Positions 52,021-60,180 of a stretch of DNA of 64,000 nt are shown here, one piece after another. The stretch lies in NCBI GenBank assembly GCA_002391235.1, contig DGRX01000004.1, forward strand, positions 157,951-221,950, written 5' to 3'. Each line of letters starts with the position of its first letter. The first letter of the stretch is position 1. The position numbers were made by a program, and so were the translations under genes. A model generated the notes under the pieces. That model searched no databases and had not been told where the DNA came from. It saw only the letters and a list, made by a program, of their open reading frames with translations. The stretch is from Treponema sp. UBA4377. Its GTDB lineage: Bacteria; Spirochaetota; Spirochaetia; Treponematales; Treponemataceae.

Positions 52021-52936
52021 CGTAATCGATTCGCCCGCGCTTTACCGCGACAACTACCGAGTCCGCGGCTTTGTTTTTGGAAGCGGAAAAAAATCCGTTT
52101 GCGTCGTAGGCCCCATGCGCGGAAACGAATACCAGCAGCAGTTCATAGCGGCCCGCTTGGTGAATCGATTGAAGGAAATCGAAAGCGCGGGCGAGCTTGT
52201 CGCCGGCCATGAAATTTTGGTGATTCCTTGCGCCAACACTTATTCGTTCAACGTCCGCAAGCGCTTTTGGCCGATAAACAATTTTGACATAAACCGTTCG
52301 TTCCCCGGAGACGTGGATGGAGCCAGCACCGAGCGCTTTGCGGGAAAAATCCTGCAGGCAACAAAAAACTATCAATACGGAATCCAGCTTTCGTCCTACT
52401 ACATAAGCGGAACTTTTATGCCGCACATAAAAATTTTCAAGACTGAGCTTGACTGCGAGCAAAGCGCCAAGGACTTTAAGATGCCCTTTGTGCAGGTAAG
52501 GAGCGCCCGCGCTTTTGAAAAGACTACGCTCAACTACAACTGGCAGATGAACGGCGTCCAAGGCTTTAGCTTGTATTCCAGCGCGACAAACTATATCGAT
52601 AAAACGTCGGCGCATACTGTGATGCGTTCCATACTGCTTTTCTTAAAGGCGCGCGGAATTATCACGACCGACATTCCGGGCGGTTACGAGACAAAAATCA
52701 TAAATTCCAGCACTGACTTGATGGCCTTGCGCGCGCCGTCGGCCGGTTTTTTTGCCCCAAAAGTCAAGGTTGGCTTTGAAGTCAGCGCCGGCGACTTGCT
52801 TGCCGAAATCCGGGACCCCTATACAGAAGAAGTGATTTCTACGATAGTTTCGCCCAAGGACGGAACGATTTTTTACATGCAGTCAGACCCTTTGACTTAC
52901 AGCCATTCTTCGGTCTTTAATTTAATATTAAAATAG
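52007..52936 (+). CDS. M14-like paralogue lacking zinc ligands (probable pseudoenzyme)
   Basis: The 309-aa protein, equal in length and layout to its neighbour, keeps the fold and the substrate motif DINRSFPGDVDG. However, the first zinc motif reads MRGNEYQ (Arg38 in place of His, Glu41 kept) and the second reads QLSSYYI (Ser in place of His, near residue 129). The region of the catalytic Glu is also lost (GFSLYSSATNY). The gene is intact and strictly coupled (14-nt overlap), so it is likely a structural or regulatory partner rather than decay. An enzyme with other metal ligands is an alternative. Confidence 0.75.
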   Translation: MKEISVIDSPALYRDNYRVRGFVFGSGKKSVCVVGPMRGNEYQQQFIAARLVNRLKEIESAGELVAGHEILVIPCANTYSFNVRKRFWPINNFDINRSFPGDVDGASTERFAGKILQATKNYQYGIQLSSYYISGTFMPHIKIFKTELDCEQSAKDFKMPFVQVRSARAFEKTTLNYNWQMNGVQGFSLYSSATNYIDKTSAHTVMRSILLFLKARGIITTDIPGGYETKIINSSTDLMALRAPSAGFFAPKVKVGFEVSAGDLLAEIRDPYTEEVISTIVSPKDGTIFYMQSDPLTYSHSSVFNLILK

Positions 52937-52987
52937 GAACGGGGCATGGTCCGCTCCGCCTTAAAAGTTTCGCGCCGCAATAATTTT

Positions 52988-53017
52988 TTGGACTTTTTTT
53001 AAAAAGTATGCTATAAT
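52988..53017 (+). promoter_or_regulatory. Promoter of the hybrid histidine kinase gene
   Basis: TTGGAC (52988-52993), 18-nt spacer, extended -10 TGCTATAAT with TATAAT at 53012-53017, 11 nt to ATG 53029. The leader is at most a few bases. Confidence 0.55.
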
Positions 53018-53028
53018 AGTAAAAATAG

Positions 53029-56000
53029 ATGCGCTTGAAACGACTGTTTTTGACTGTTTTAACATCGATTTTTTCTCTGTTCCTGGTTCAGGCCAAGCCG
53101 GAAATTTCTCCGGAATCCAACACAAAAAACGTATTGTATCTTTCCAGCTCGGAAATCGAATGCCAAGCCAGCCTTGAGCAAATGAAGCAGCTTACAAAGG
53201 CTTTTCCTGAAGACACTAAATTCGTTTACCAATATGTGAACTACAGCGAGTCGTACAGCGAAGACGAGATGGCCGGCTTGCATGTAATTTATAAAAAGCT
53301 TATTTCCGACGTATCCGTCGACTTGATTGTTGCCGCCGACAACTTGGCATTGAGTTTTGTAAAAAATGCGCAGGACGATTTGTTCATGGGCATTCCTGTT
53401 TTGGTTTTGGGAATGTCCAAAGGGCAGGAATTTGACGAAGCGCTAAAAATGATGAGCACCCACATTGTCATGGATTCGCCATACATTGAGGAAAACATCA
53501 AGCTCATCAATTCCTTGTTCCCAAGGCGCAGGAGAATTGTTTTTGTCGGCTGCGACGACAGCCAAAAGGAAGCGTTGCAAAGCGCGGACTTTAAATTTGA
53601 CATAGATTCAGAGTTCAAGAATATCAGCGGAATGTCTGTCGAAGAGCTTAAGCAATTTGCTTCCGGCTTGGACAAATGCTCCATTCTTTTCTTGCCTTCC
53701 GCTTTTGATATGAATAAATTTCCGGTTAAGGCGGAGGAAGCGTTAAAAGTAATTGCGATAAATTCCGACAATCCGATTTTTGTATGCCATGACATCAATT
53801 TTGGTTTTGGAGTCTTGGGCGGATATTTTGTTTCGATAGAAAAAATCTGCAAAGCCGGAAGCATGATATTTAAAAACCTTGGCGTTTACAGAATCATGTC
53901 AAACACTTACGGCTCCAGCCAGCCGATTGAACCTAGCTACTATTTTGACACTGACCAAATGAAAAGGTTCAACATTACAAAAAGCTCTCTTAACGAAAAG
54001 ACTATTTACATTAACGACAAGCAAGAGCTTATTGACGGACGCAATCGCTTTGTGGCCGCCTTGGTCGTGTGCTTCTTGCTTGTCGTCGCGATTTCGATTT
54101 TGGCCTTTTTGTTCATCAATCAATTCAAGTCGATGGATCGCCAGTTGGACGAGGAGCGTTCAAAGCTCAACGCCATTATCAGCCAGAGCGACGCTCTTTT
54201 TTGGGAGTGTTATTTTGACCGCGACGACGACGCGATTTTCCTTGACGACGACGATGACGGAGACATTTCGTATACCGGCGACATCGCGCAAGGTTGGATT
54301 GACAGCGGCATCATTCCCGAAGAATATCTTGAAAAATACAACGAGATGATTAGCGAGCTTAAGGCAGGAAAGGAGACTGTCTTTATCGATTTGCCGCTTT
54401 TGCAAGAAGACATACACACTCATTTGACGACAACAAGATGGAAGCATATCGTTTATAAAATCATCGAGCAAAAGGGCGGCAAGGTCACAAAGGCGATTGC
54501 CACTGCGATGGACATCACAAACCGCAAGCGCGCCGAAGAAGAGTACGAGGGCGAAATGTCTTACCGCTCTTTTGTCAACAAAGAATATCCGGCTTACACG
54601 CGCCTAAATTTAACAAGCAATGTCATTATGGAACGCATGGTCAACGTGGCCGAGTTGAACCACTCAATGCCTGACACAACCGCCGACAATGAATTGGACG
54701 CGGTAATAAACATTTCGACAACCCATGGCCAAAACGAAAACCTAAAGAGCGCTTTGACTCGCAAAGAATTGCTTACGATGTTCATGAACGGAACTCGTTC
54801 CAAGGATTGGGACTTCTTTTATGAATTTAGGAGCGGAATAATCCGTTGGTTCAAATTGAGCGTTGAGCTTACTTCCAACCCGCACACAAACTGCATCGAA
54901 GCCAACATTTACTTGCGCGACATCACCAACACAAAGATTATGTCGATTTCCAAAGATTCCGTTTTGGACGAGGAAGTTGAATACATTTACTGGCTTGATT
55001 TGTCCACCGCCAACTGTCACTTTATCCACCACGCCAAAAATGTTTCTTGGCTGCCGGCTGACAATGACGAGGTTGACTATTATTCAATGATTGACACGAT
55101 GCTGAGCGATGTTGTGAGCAGCAAGGACAGGGACGCCGTCGCGGACTTTTTCGCCCTCAAGTATTTGACCGTAAAGCTTAAGGACAAGCAGGCGGCTAAC
55201 TGCACTTTTGAAATCATCACCGACAATTTGCGAATCGCCATCAAGCAGGTGCACTCGTATTTCTTGAACGGAAACCAAAACATCATCGTGTTTATTTGCC
55301 GCGACATCACCGACATCACCTTGTTCGAAAAATTGCAGAACGAAAAGCTTTCAAAAGCCATCGAGCAGGCGGAAAAGGCCAACGCCTCAAAGAGCGACTT
55401 CCTTTCGCGAATGAGCCACGACTTGCGCACTCCTATGAACGGCGTAATTGGCATCGCGGAGCTTGCCGAGGACGAGCTTGACAAGCCTGACGCGATAAAA
55501 GAAGACTTGCGCAAGATTAAGTCGTCGTCAAAGTATATGGTAAGCCTTTTGAACGACATTCTTGATATGGCTAAAATCGAAAGCGGAAAGCTTGAAATCC
55601 GCAAAACTCGTTCTAGCATTGGCGAGATGATTGAATTTATTTGCACGCAAGCCAACGCTCTTTGTGAGTCCAAGAAGATCAGCTTTTACTGCAACCAAGA
55701 TTCAAAGATGTATATGAATTACTTTGTGAACGTTGACAGAATGCACTTGCAGCAAATTGTTATGAACCTTTTGTCAAACGCTTCAAAGTTTACGCCAGAG
55801 GGCGGACGCATTGAATTGCTTATGAATGTCCTTTCAAAGGATGACGAAAAACTTAACATCGAACTTATTGTAAGCGATACTGGAAGCGGAATGACAAAGG
55901 AATTCCAAAAGGTAATGTTCGAGGCTTTTACTCAGGACGCAAACTCTGTAAACAAACAGGGAACTGGTTTGGGACTTTCTATCGTAAACAATCTTGTTCA

Positions 56001-56550
56001 GCTTATGGGCGGAACGATTAGGTGCGATTCGGCGCCGGGCGAAGGAACTACGTTTACAATTAATCTTGCCATTGAGATTCTAGAGGCGAATGTGGGAAAC
56101 GAGGCGCCGGTTGCTGTAAAAGAAGAAAAGGAGCTTATCGATTTAACCGGCAAACAAATTCTTCTTGTAGAAGACAACGCCCTCAACCAAGAAATTTCAA
56201 AGCGCGTTCTCCAAAAGAACGGAATGGAAGTTACTATTGCCGAAAATGGCTTGGTCGCGTTGGATAAGTTTACCGAAAGCGAAGAAGGCTTCTTTGACCT
56301 TGTATTGATGGACGTTATGATGCCTGTTATGGGCGGCATTGAAAGCGCCAGCTTGTTAAGAAAGATTGAGCGCGAAGACGCAAAGAGCATTCCGATAGTG
56401 GCGCTTACCGCCAACGCCTTCCAAGAAGACATCCAAAAATGTTTGGATGCTGGAATGAACACGCACTTGTCAAAGCCGATCAATCCTAAGCTTTTGATTC
56501 AAACTATTTCTGATTTGATAAGCGCCAAGCAAGAAGCTCAAAAGGCGTAA
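53029..56550 (+). CDS. Hybrid sensor histidine kinase with ABC-type binding-protein sensor and receiver domain
   Basis: The 1173-aa protein has a signal peptide or first membrane segment (residues about 4-22), then an exported sensor of about 300 residues resembling ABC substrate-binding (PF04392-like) domains (DLIVAADNLALSFVKN; PVLVLGMSKGQEFDEAL). The membrane segment is at about 342-367, and PAS-like regions span about 385-500 and 510-760. The HisKA phospho-acceptor is His797 in SHDLRTPMNG. The ATPase domain follows (NLLSNASKF near 915, DTGSGM, GTGLGLS), then a receiver with phospho-Asp1095 (LVLMDVMMPVMGG). It senses a small ligand outside the inner membrane and passes phosphate on, probably through a phosphotransfer protein elsewhere. 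No output gene is adjacent. It is monocistronic. Confidence 0.9.
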   Translation: MRLKRLFLTVLTSIFSLFLVQAKPEISPESNTKNVLYLSSSEIECQASLEQMKQLTKAFPEDTKFVYQYVNYSESYSEDEMAGLHVIYKKLISDVSVDLIVAADNLALSFVKNAQDDLFMGIPVLVLGMSKGQEFDEALKMMSTHIVMDSPYIEENIKLINSLFPRRRRIVFVGCDDSQKEALQSADFKFDIDSEFKNISGMSVEELKQFASGLDKCSILFLPSAFDMNKFPVKAEEALKVIAINSDNPIFVCHDINFGFGVLGGYFVSIEKICKAGSMIFKNLGVYRIMSNTYGSSQPIEPSYYFDTDQMKRFNITKSSLNEKTIYINDKQELIDGRNRFVAALVVCFLLVVAISILAFLFINQFKSMDRQLDEERSKLNAIISQSDALFWECYFDRDDDAIFLDDDDDGDISYTGDIAQGWIDSGIIPEEYLEKYNEMISELKAGKETVFIDLPLLQEDIHTHLTTTRWKHIVYKIIEQKGGKVTKAIATAMDITNRKRAEEEYEGEMSYRSFVNKEYPAYTRLNLTSNVIMERMVNVAELNHSMPDTTADNELDAVINISTTHGQNENLKSALTRKELLTMFMNGTRSKDWDFFYEFRSGIIRWFKLSVELTSNPHTNCIEANIYLRDITNTKIMSISKDSVLDEEVEYIYWLDLSTANCHFIHHAKNVSWLPADNDEVDYYSMIDTMLSDVVSSKDRDAVADFFALKYLTVKLKDKQAANCTFEIITDNLRIAIKQVHSYFLNGNQNIIVFICRDITDITLFEKLQNEKLSKAIEQAEKANASKSDFLSRMSHDLRTPMNGVIGIAELAEDELDKPDAIKEDLRKIKSSSKYMVSLLNDILDMAKIESGKLEIRKTRSSIGEMIEFICTQANALCESKKISFYCNQDSKMYMNYFVNVDRMHLQQIVMNLLSNASKFTPEGGRIELLMNVLSKDDEKLNIELIVSDTGSGMTKEFQKVMFEAFTQDANSVNKQGTGLGLSIVNNLVQLMGGTIRCDSAPGEGTTFTINLAIEILEANVGNEAPVAVKEEKELIDLTGKQILLVEDNALNQEISKRVLQKNGMEVTIAENGLVALDKFTESEEGFFDLVLMDVMMPVMGGIESASLLRKIEREDAKSIPIVALTANAFQEDIQKCLDAGMNTHLSKPINPKLLIQTISDLISAKQEAQKA

Positions 56551-56581
56551 AAAAAATGCCGCGTTCTGCGGCATTTTTTTT
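56549..56581. terminator. Bidirectional terminator between kinase and envelope operon
   Basis: ATGCCGC (56556-56562) pairs with GCGGCAT (56568-56574), flanked by A8 on the left and T8 on the right, so it works in both directions. It serves the kinase and the convergent leftward operon. Confidence 0.85.
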
Positions 56582-57440
56582 ATTCTTCTTCCGTTACATT
56601 TACGGCTTGGTCTTGCGCCGGAGCAGGCGTTTTTGGCTTTAACGCGCGAACCTTTTTCTTCTTTGGTGGCCGCGGCGTGTATTTAACAAAAGATTTTGGG
56701 TTTAGCTTTTTCTTTGAGTAACGGAATCCCAATTGCGCTTGGTATTCCCACGACAAGTCAAATGGCCTCATGCGCTTGTTTGATCCAAGGTTTGCGTTGT
56801 CCCAAGTGAAAATTCCGCCGATATTGAAAGACCAGCGGCTGGAAATCGGCATCTCAGCCTCGAGTCCTAGTCCCGCTCCCAAGTGAACGTAATGCCACTT
56901 GTCGTGCAGTTGGTACAAAACGTGAAGGCCCGGCTTTGCGCTTACGGTGACCCAATCCCAAAAGTTCATCGAAAACTTTACGCCGGTGAAAAGGTCAAAG
57001 TTGTACAAAAGTTGCTGGACAGTCACTTGCTTTACTTTGTTGAATGTGTAGGCGTATGGATAATAAAAAGCGTTGCGGGCAAACAAGTCAACGTTGATTT
57101 TGCGGCCCATGACTAAAAAATTATTGGTTGTCATTTCGTAATAGGCGCCGATAAGCTTATCGTTCCATACAAAGTTGCTTCTGCCGGTTTGCTTTTGGAT
57201 TCTGGTGATGGAAGCCCAAGAAATTCCCCAATTGTGAAGAAGGCCGAATTTGCGGCCTTGCTGCTCGATCAACTCTTGAATCGTGGCCCAGTGGCCCGGC
57301 GTTTCTTCGTCAGGAATTGGATTTGCGATTTGGGTGCCGGTGCCGGTGTGAAGGACTTCTGTCTCTTTTTCTTTTGCAAAGGCAAAAGCGCATAGGCAAA
57401 GAAGAGCGGCGGCGGCAATGTTTGTTTTTAAGATTTTCAT
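56580..57440 (-). CDS. Predicted outer-membrane beta-barrel-like protein
   Basis: The 286-aa protein has a signal peptide (ILKTNIAAAALLCLCAFAFA). The body has alternating hydrophobic/aromatic strands (KLIGAYYEMTTNNFLVMG; VSAKPGLHVLYQLHDKWHYVHLGAGLGLEAEM; WSFNIGGIFTWDNANLG; SWEYQAQLGFRYSKK), consistent with a small outer-membrane barrel. It ends in a Lys/Pro-rich tail of about 45 residues (PRPPKKKKVRALKPKTPAPA) rather than a terminal aromatic strand, so the tail may be periplasmic. I do not recognise a named family. It is last in a leftward operon of exported proteins, 18 nt after the small lipoprotein gene. Confidence 0.7.
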   Translation of the reverse strand: MKILKTNIAAAALLCLCAFAFAKEKETEVLHTGTGTQIANPIPDEETPGHWATIQELIEQQGRKFGLLHNWGISWASITRIQKQTGRSNFVWNDKLIGAYYEMTTNNFLVMGRKINVDLFARNAFYYPYAYTFNKVKQVTVQQLLYNFDLFTGVKFSMNFWDWVTVSAKPGLHVLYQLHDKWHYVHLGAGLGLEAEMPISSRWSFNIGGIFTWDNANLGSNKRMRPFDLSWEYQAQLGFRYSKKKLNPKSFVKYTPRPPKKKKVRALKPKTPAPAQDQAVNVTEEE

Positions 57441-57458
57441 TTTTACGCGTCGCTCCGG

Positions 57459-57803
57459 TTAGTTGTGGTAAAGAGTAAGTCGAATCGCTTCGCCGTATGA
57501 GTCAAACCATGTTAGGTACAACATGCCGCCGCGAATGTCCCATTCGCTGTTGATGCTTCCGTCGTCTTTTGAAAAGGTTATCACGTTTTCAATGACGGCA
57601 TAAGAGCCGGAATAAGTGTGCTTGCTTTGATTTGAGTCTATGATTGTAGCGCTGTAGCTTCCGTCGTCGGCAAAAGAAATTTTGTTGCCGGAGTTGTCTG
57701 ACCAAGCTCCGTAAAGCGGGCTAGGCTGGTAGCAAGAGACAAATAAGCCAGCGAAGATTGAAACTATAACGAACGCCCAAAAAGATGATTTTAAATTTTT
57801 CAT
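57459..57803 (-). CDS. Small lipoprotein, lipocalin-like
   Basis: The 114-aa protein has a lipobox FVSC (Cys24). The mature part begins with a G-x-W motif (LYGAWSDNSGNKISFADDGSYSA) and further strands, resembling short lipocalin-like bacterial domains. It starts one base after the upstream stop, preceded by GGGGAG, so it is operonic. The function is unknown; a periplasmic or surface ligand-binding role is only a suggestion. Confidence 0.7.
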   Translation of the reverse strand: MKNLKSSFWAFVIVSIFAGLFVSCYQPSPLYGAWSDNSGNKISFADDGSYSATIIDSNQSKHTYSGSYAVIENVITFSKDDGSINSEWDIRGGMLYLTWFDSYGEAIRLTLYHN

Positions 57804-57804
57804 T

Positions 57805-60180
57805 TTATTTTTCTCCCCAGGTCCAATCGGCCTGAACTGCTGAACTATCTATTCCTGTACGGGTAACGCCATAGGTTCCTCCGCCTGCGGCGCCTCCCTT
57901 GATTTTGATTCCGTCATAAACTACGCTGCCTGGATACATTCCTTGTACTGTAACCGTGCCGTCCATGGTGCCGTTGGTGTCCATGCTGGCGCTTGTGTTT
58001 GTATTTCCGTTGAGTAGGAAGTAATGATAGCCTTTTCCTTTGTCGTTTTGGTGAGCAAGCCAAAATGAAGGAACGCGATTAATGGTGAAAATTTCCGCAT
58101 CGTTTAGAGTAGCGTATAGATTGTTGTCGCTCATAATGTAGTAATCAGCGTAATTGTCGTAGTGCATGATTACGCGTCCGCCAAGGCCTGCGATTGAGGC
58201 GTTGTAGCTGAGGCTTCCGCCATGGTCGCCGTAAGAGCTTTCGCTTCCGAGTTTGTCAGTGGCGCCGCTTTTGTGCATCAATGTCAATTTCTTTTGCGAG
58301 TTGAGCGTTGTCTTTATGTACTCTCGGACATATTGGTAAGTTGTCAAGGCGCCGTAGCCAAAATCCACGTTTGAGTAATTGGCGCCTTGGCCCAAGGAGT
58401 TGAGCGAAAGCACACGGTAGTAGTAACATGTTCCGGCTTTGGCTTGTTCGTCTTTAAATATGTAGTACAAATCTGTTACTGGGCTTTCATTGATTTTCTT
58501 AAAGCCGCCAACAGGTTTTGTCGAGCGGTAAATGTTATAGCCGCCGTCAGCTCCGCCCGCTGGAGTTTGCCATGTAAGTTTTATGGCATGAACGCCGTTG
58601 GCGTTTGCTTGCGGTTCCGACGGAAAGCCAGCCTTTGATCTGTCGACGACATCTGTGTAGCCTGGGACCGCGGCGTTTTTGCTGGCCTCGAAATTTTGGG
58701 CGGCAAAAGGAGCCGGCGCTACAAGCGCTGAGAAGTCGCTTTCCGCAGTTCCGTTTACAGTAGTCATTTTATAGAATTTGTAGTCCGGAGCGGTCTCTAC
58801 ATAAAATCCCGGATTGTCGTTTGATTTTGTAGGTCCAGTGAAGCTTGCAACTTCTGTAAACGTTCCTGTGGTTGTGTTGCTGGCATACACTTTGTATGAG
58901 TAGTTGTTGTAATCCATCTTTTTGTCGGTTATGGCTGAATTTGTCGCGCAATCAGAACTTCCAATCGCGGCGCTAAAGAGGATTCTGTTATTTGAAATGC
59001 TGCCTTGTATTTTTTGAACGGTAAGGCTTTGCGGCGGACTAAGGAGATAGCCTTCCGCGGGATTCTCTGATGTGTCGCCTGAATCCGACATTTGGCCAAT
59101 AAGCTCATTGTTGTCAGCGTCAACTGAATAAGCTTGCACTTGATAATAATAGAATACGTTGGGCTTTAGGCCGGTTTTGTCTTCGTAAGTTTTAGCCGTT
59201 TTATCGTCATTGTCTTTTAGCTGTTTTAAGGTTGAGTCAACGGAAGTGTAGCGGTAAACGCGGTAGTTGATTGTTCCAGACCCTGAGGCCGGCTCCCACT
59301 CAAGTTCTATTTTGCCTGTCGTGTTGCCGCGGCCGGATTTTACCGTCACTCCCGTTACTTGGCTTGGAGCGCCGCCCTTGAGCGCGTAGCCCAACGCTAC
59401 GGATGACGTGACGCTTTCTATTCCGCTTGAGCCAACTGCGACAACCGTAAAATAAAAGAAGTCGCCTTGTTGGTCGGCTTCTACGCCAACGGTGTAGCTG
59501 TACTTATTTCCGTACACTGTGCCGATTTGCGAGCTTCCGCTGCCGTCCGCGTTTGACGAGCGGTAGATTCTGTAGCTGGCGATTGAGCCTGGCGCTTTTG
59601 TCCAAGAGACTTCGATTTGCGTTGCGGAAGCGCCGCAACTTGCCTTTACATTGGAAGGCGGAGACAAAAGGCTTCCAAAGCTTTCGCTGTAAGTGTAGTC
59701 GCTTGATTCATAGTTGTCGATTGAGTTTTGGGCCGAAACTCTGTAAAAGTAAGCGCAATTGTAGGCTTCATTGGTGTAGTCCAAAACATTGGCCGGCGAG
59801 TTGTCGATTATTGTGTCCGTGTAGCTTGTGCCTGAAATGAATTTTGACCGTTCCAAAAAGTCGTAGTCGCCTTCGTCCGGTACAAGCCAGTTTCCATTAG
59901 CGTCTTTTTCCGAGCTAATCGCTCGTTCTATGCTGTAGGAGCGGGCGCCTTTCACTTCCTTCCAACTGACGATTATTTTGTCGGCGTACTCTCCGTTGGT
60001 GACAAAGATTTGTTCAGGCGCGTCAAGTTTTTCTATAGACTTTGAGGCGTTGAACATGTTGGCGAGGTTTACATTATTTGAGCCGTGCTGCATTGCTATG
60101 CGCTCTTGGAACATGTCCGAGCAGGAGAAAAGCGTCAATGCGGCCGCGATTGGCGCGGCAAGAGCTAGAAGTTTTTTCAT
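57805..60180 (-). CDS. Fibronectin type III-like repeat lipoprotein (791 aa)
   Basis: Lipobox TLFSC (Cys20) follows an Ala/Leu-rich signal. The body is a series of Fn3-like units (DKIIVSWKEVKGARSYSIERA; TQIEVSWTKAPGSIASYRIYRSS; GKIELEWEPASGSGTINYRVYR; AIKLTWQTPAGGADGGYNIYRST), about five to six by eye. From about residue 620 a C-terminal domain without Fn3 pattern (REYIKTTLNSQKKLTLMHKSG...) follows. The start ATG 60180 overlaps the upstream stop (ATGA) and follows GGGAGGTT. It is probably surface- or periplasm-anchored; binding partner unknown. Confidence 0.78.
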   Translation of the reverse strand: MKKLLALAAPIAAALTLFSCSDMFQERIAMQHGSNNVNLANMFNASKSIEKLDAPEQIFVTNGEYADKIIVSWKEVKGARSYSIERAISSEKDANGNWLVPDEGDYDFLERSKFISGTSYTDTIIDNSPANVLDYTNEAYNCAYFYRVSAQNSIDNYESSDYTYSESFGSLLSPPSNVKASCGASATQIEVSWTKAPGSIASYRIYRSSNADGSGSSQIGTVYGNKYSYTVGVEADQQGDFFYFTVVAVGSSGIESVTSSVALGYALKGGAPSQVTGVTVKSGRGNTTGKIELEWEPASGSGTINYRVYRYTSVDSTLKQLKDNDDKTAKTYEDKTGLKPNVFYYYQVQAYSVDADNNELIGQMSDSGDTSENPAEGYLLSPPQSLTVQKIQGSISNNRILFSAAIGSSDCATNSAITDKKMDYNNYSYKVYASNTTTGTFTEVASFTGPTKSNDNPGFYVETAPDYKFYKMTTVNGTAESDFSALVAPAPFAAQNFEASKNAAVPGYTDVVDRSKAGFPSEPQANANGVHAIKLTWQTPAGGADGGYNIYRSTKPVGGFKKINESPVTDLYYIFKDEQAKAGTCYYYRVLSLNSLGQGANYSNVDFGYGALTTYQYVREYIKTTLNSQKKLTLMHKSGATDKLGSESSYGDHGGSLSYNASIAGLGGRVIMHYDNYADYYIMSDNNLYATLNDAEIFTINRVPSFWLAHQNDKGKGYHYFLLNGNTNTSASMDTNGTMDGTVTVQGMYPGSVVYDGIKIKGGAAGGGTYGVTRTGIDSSAVQADWTWGEK

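Noticed and set aside
52007..52936. Pseudogene call for the second M14 copy
   Set aside because: The frame is intact, full length and translationally coupled, and the substrate motif is kept, so a pseudoenzyme is more likely than decay.
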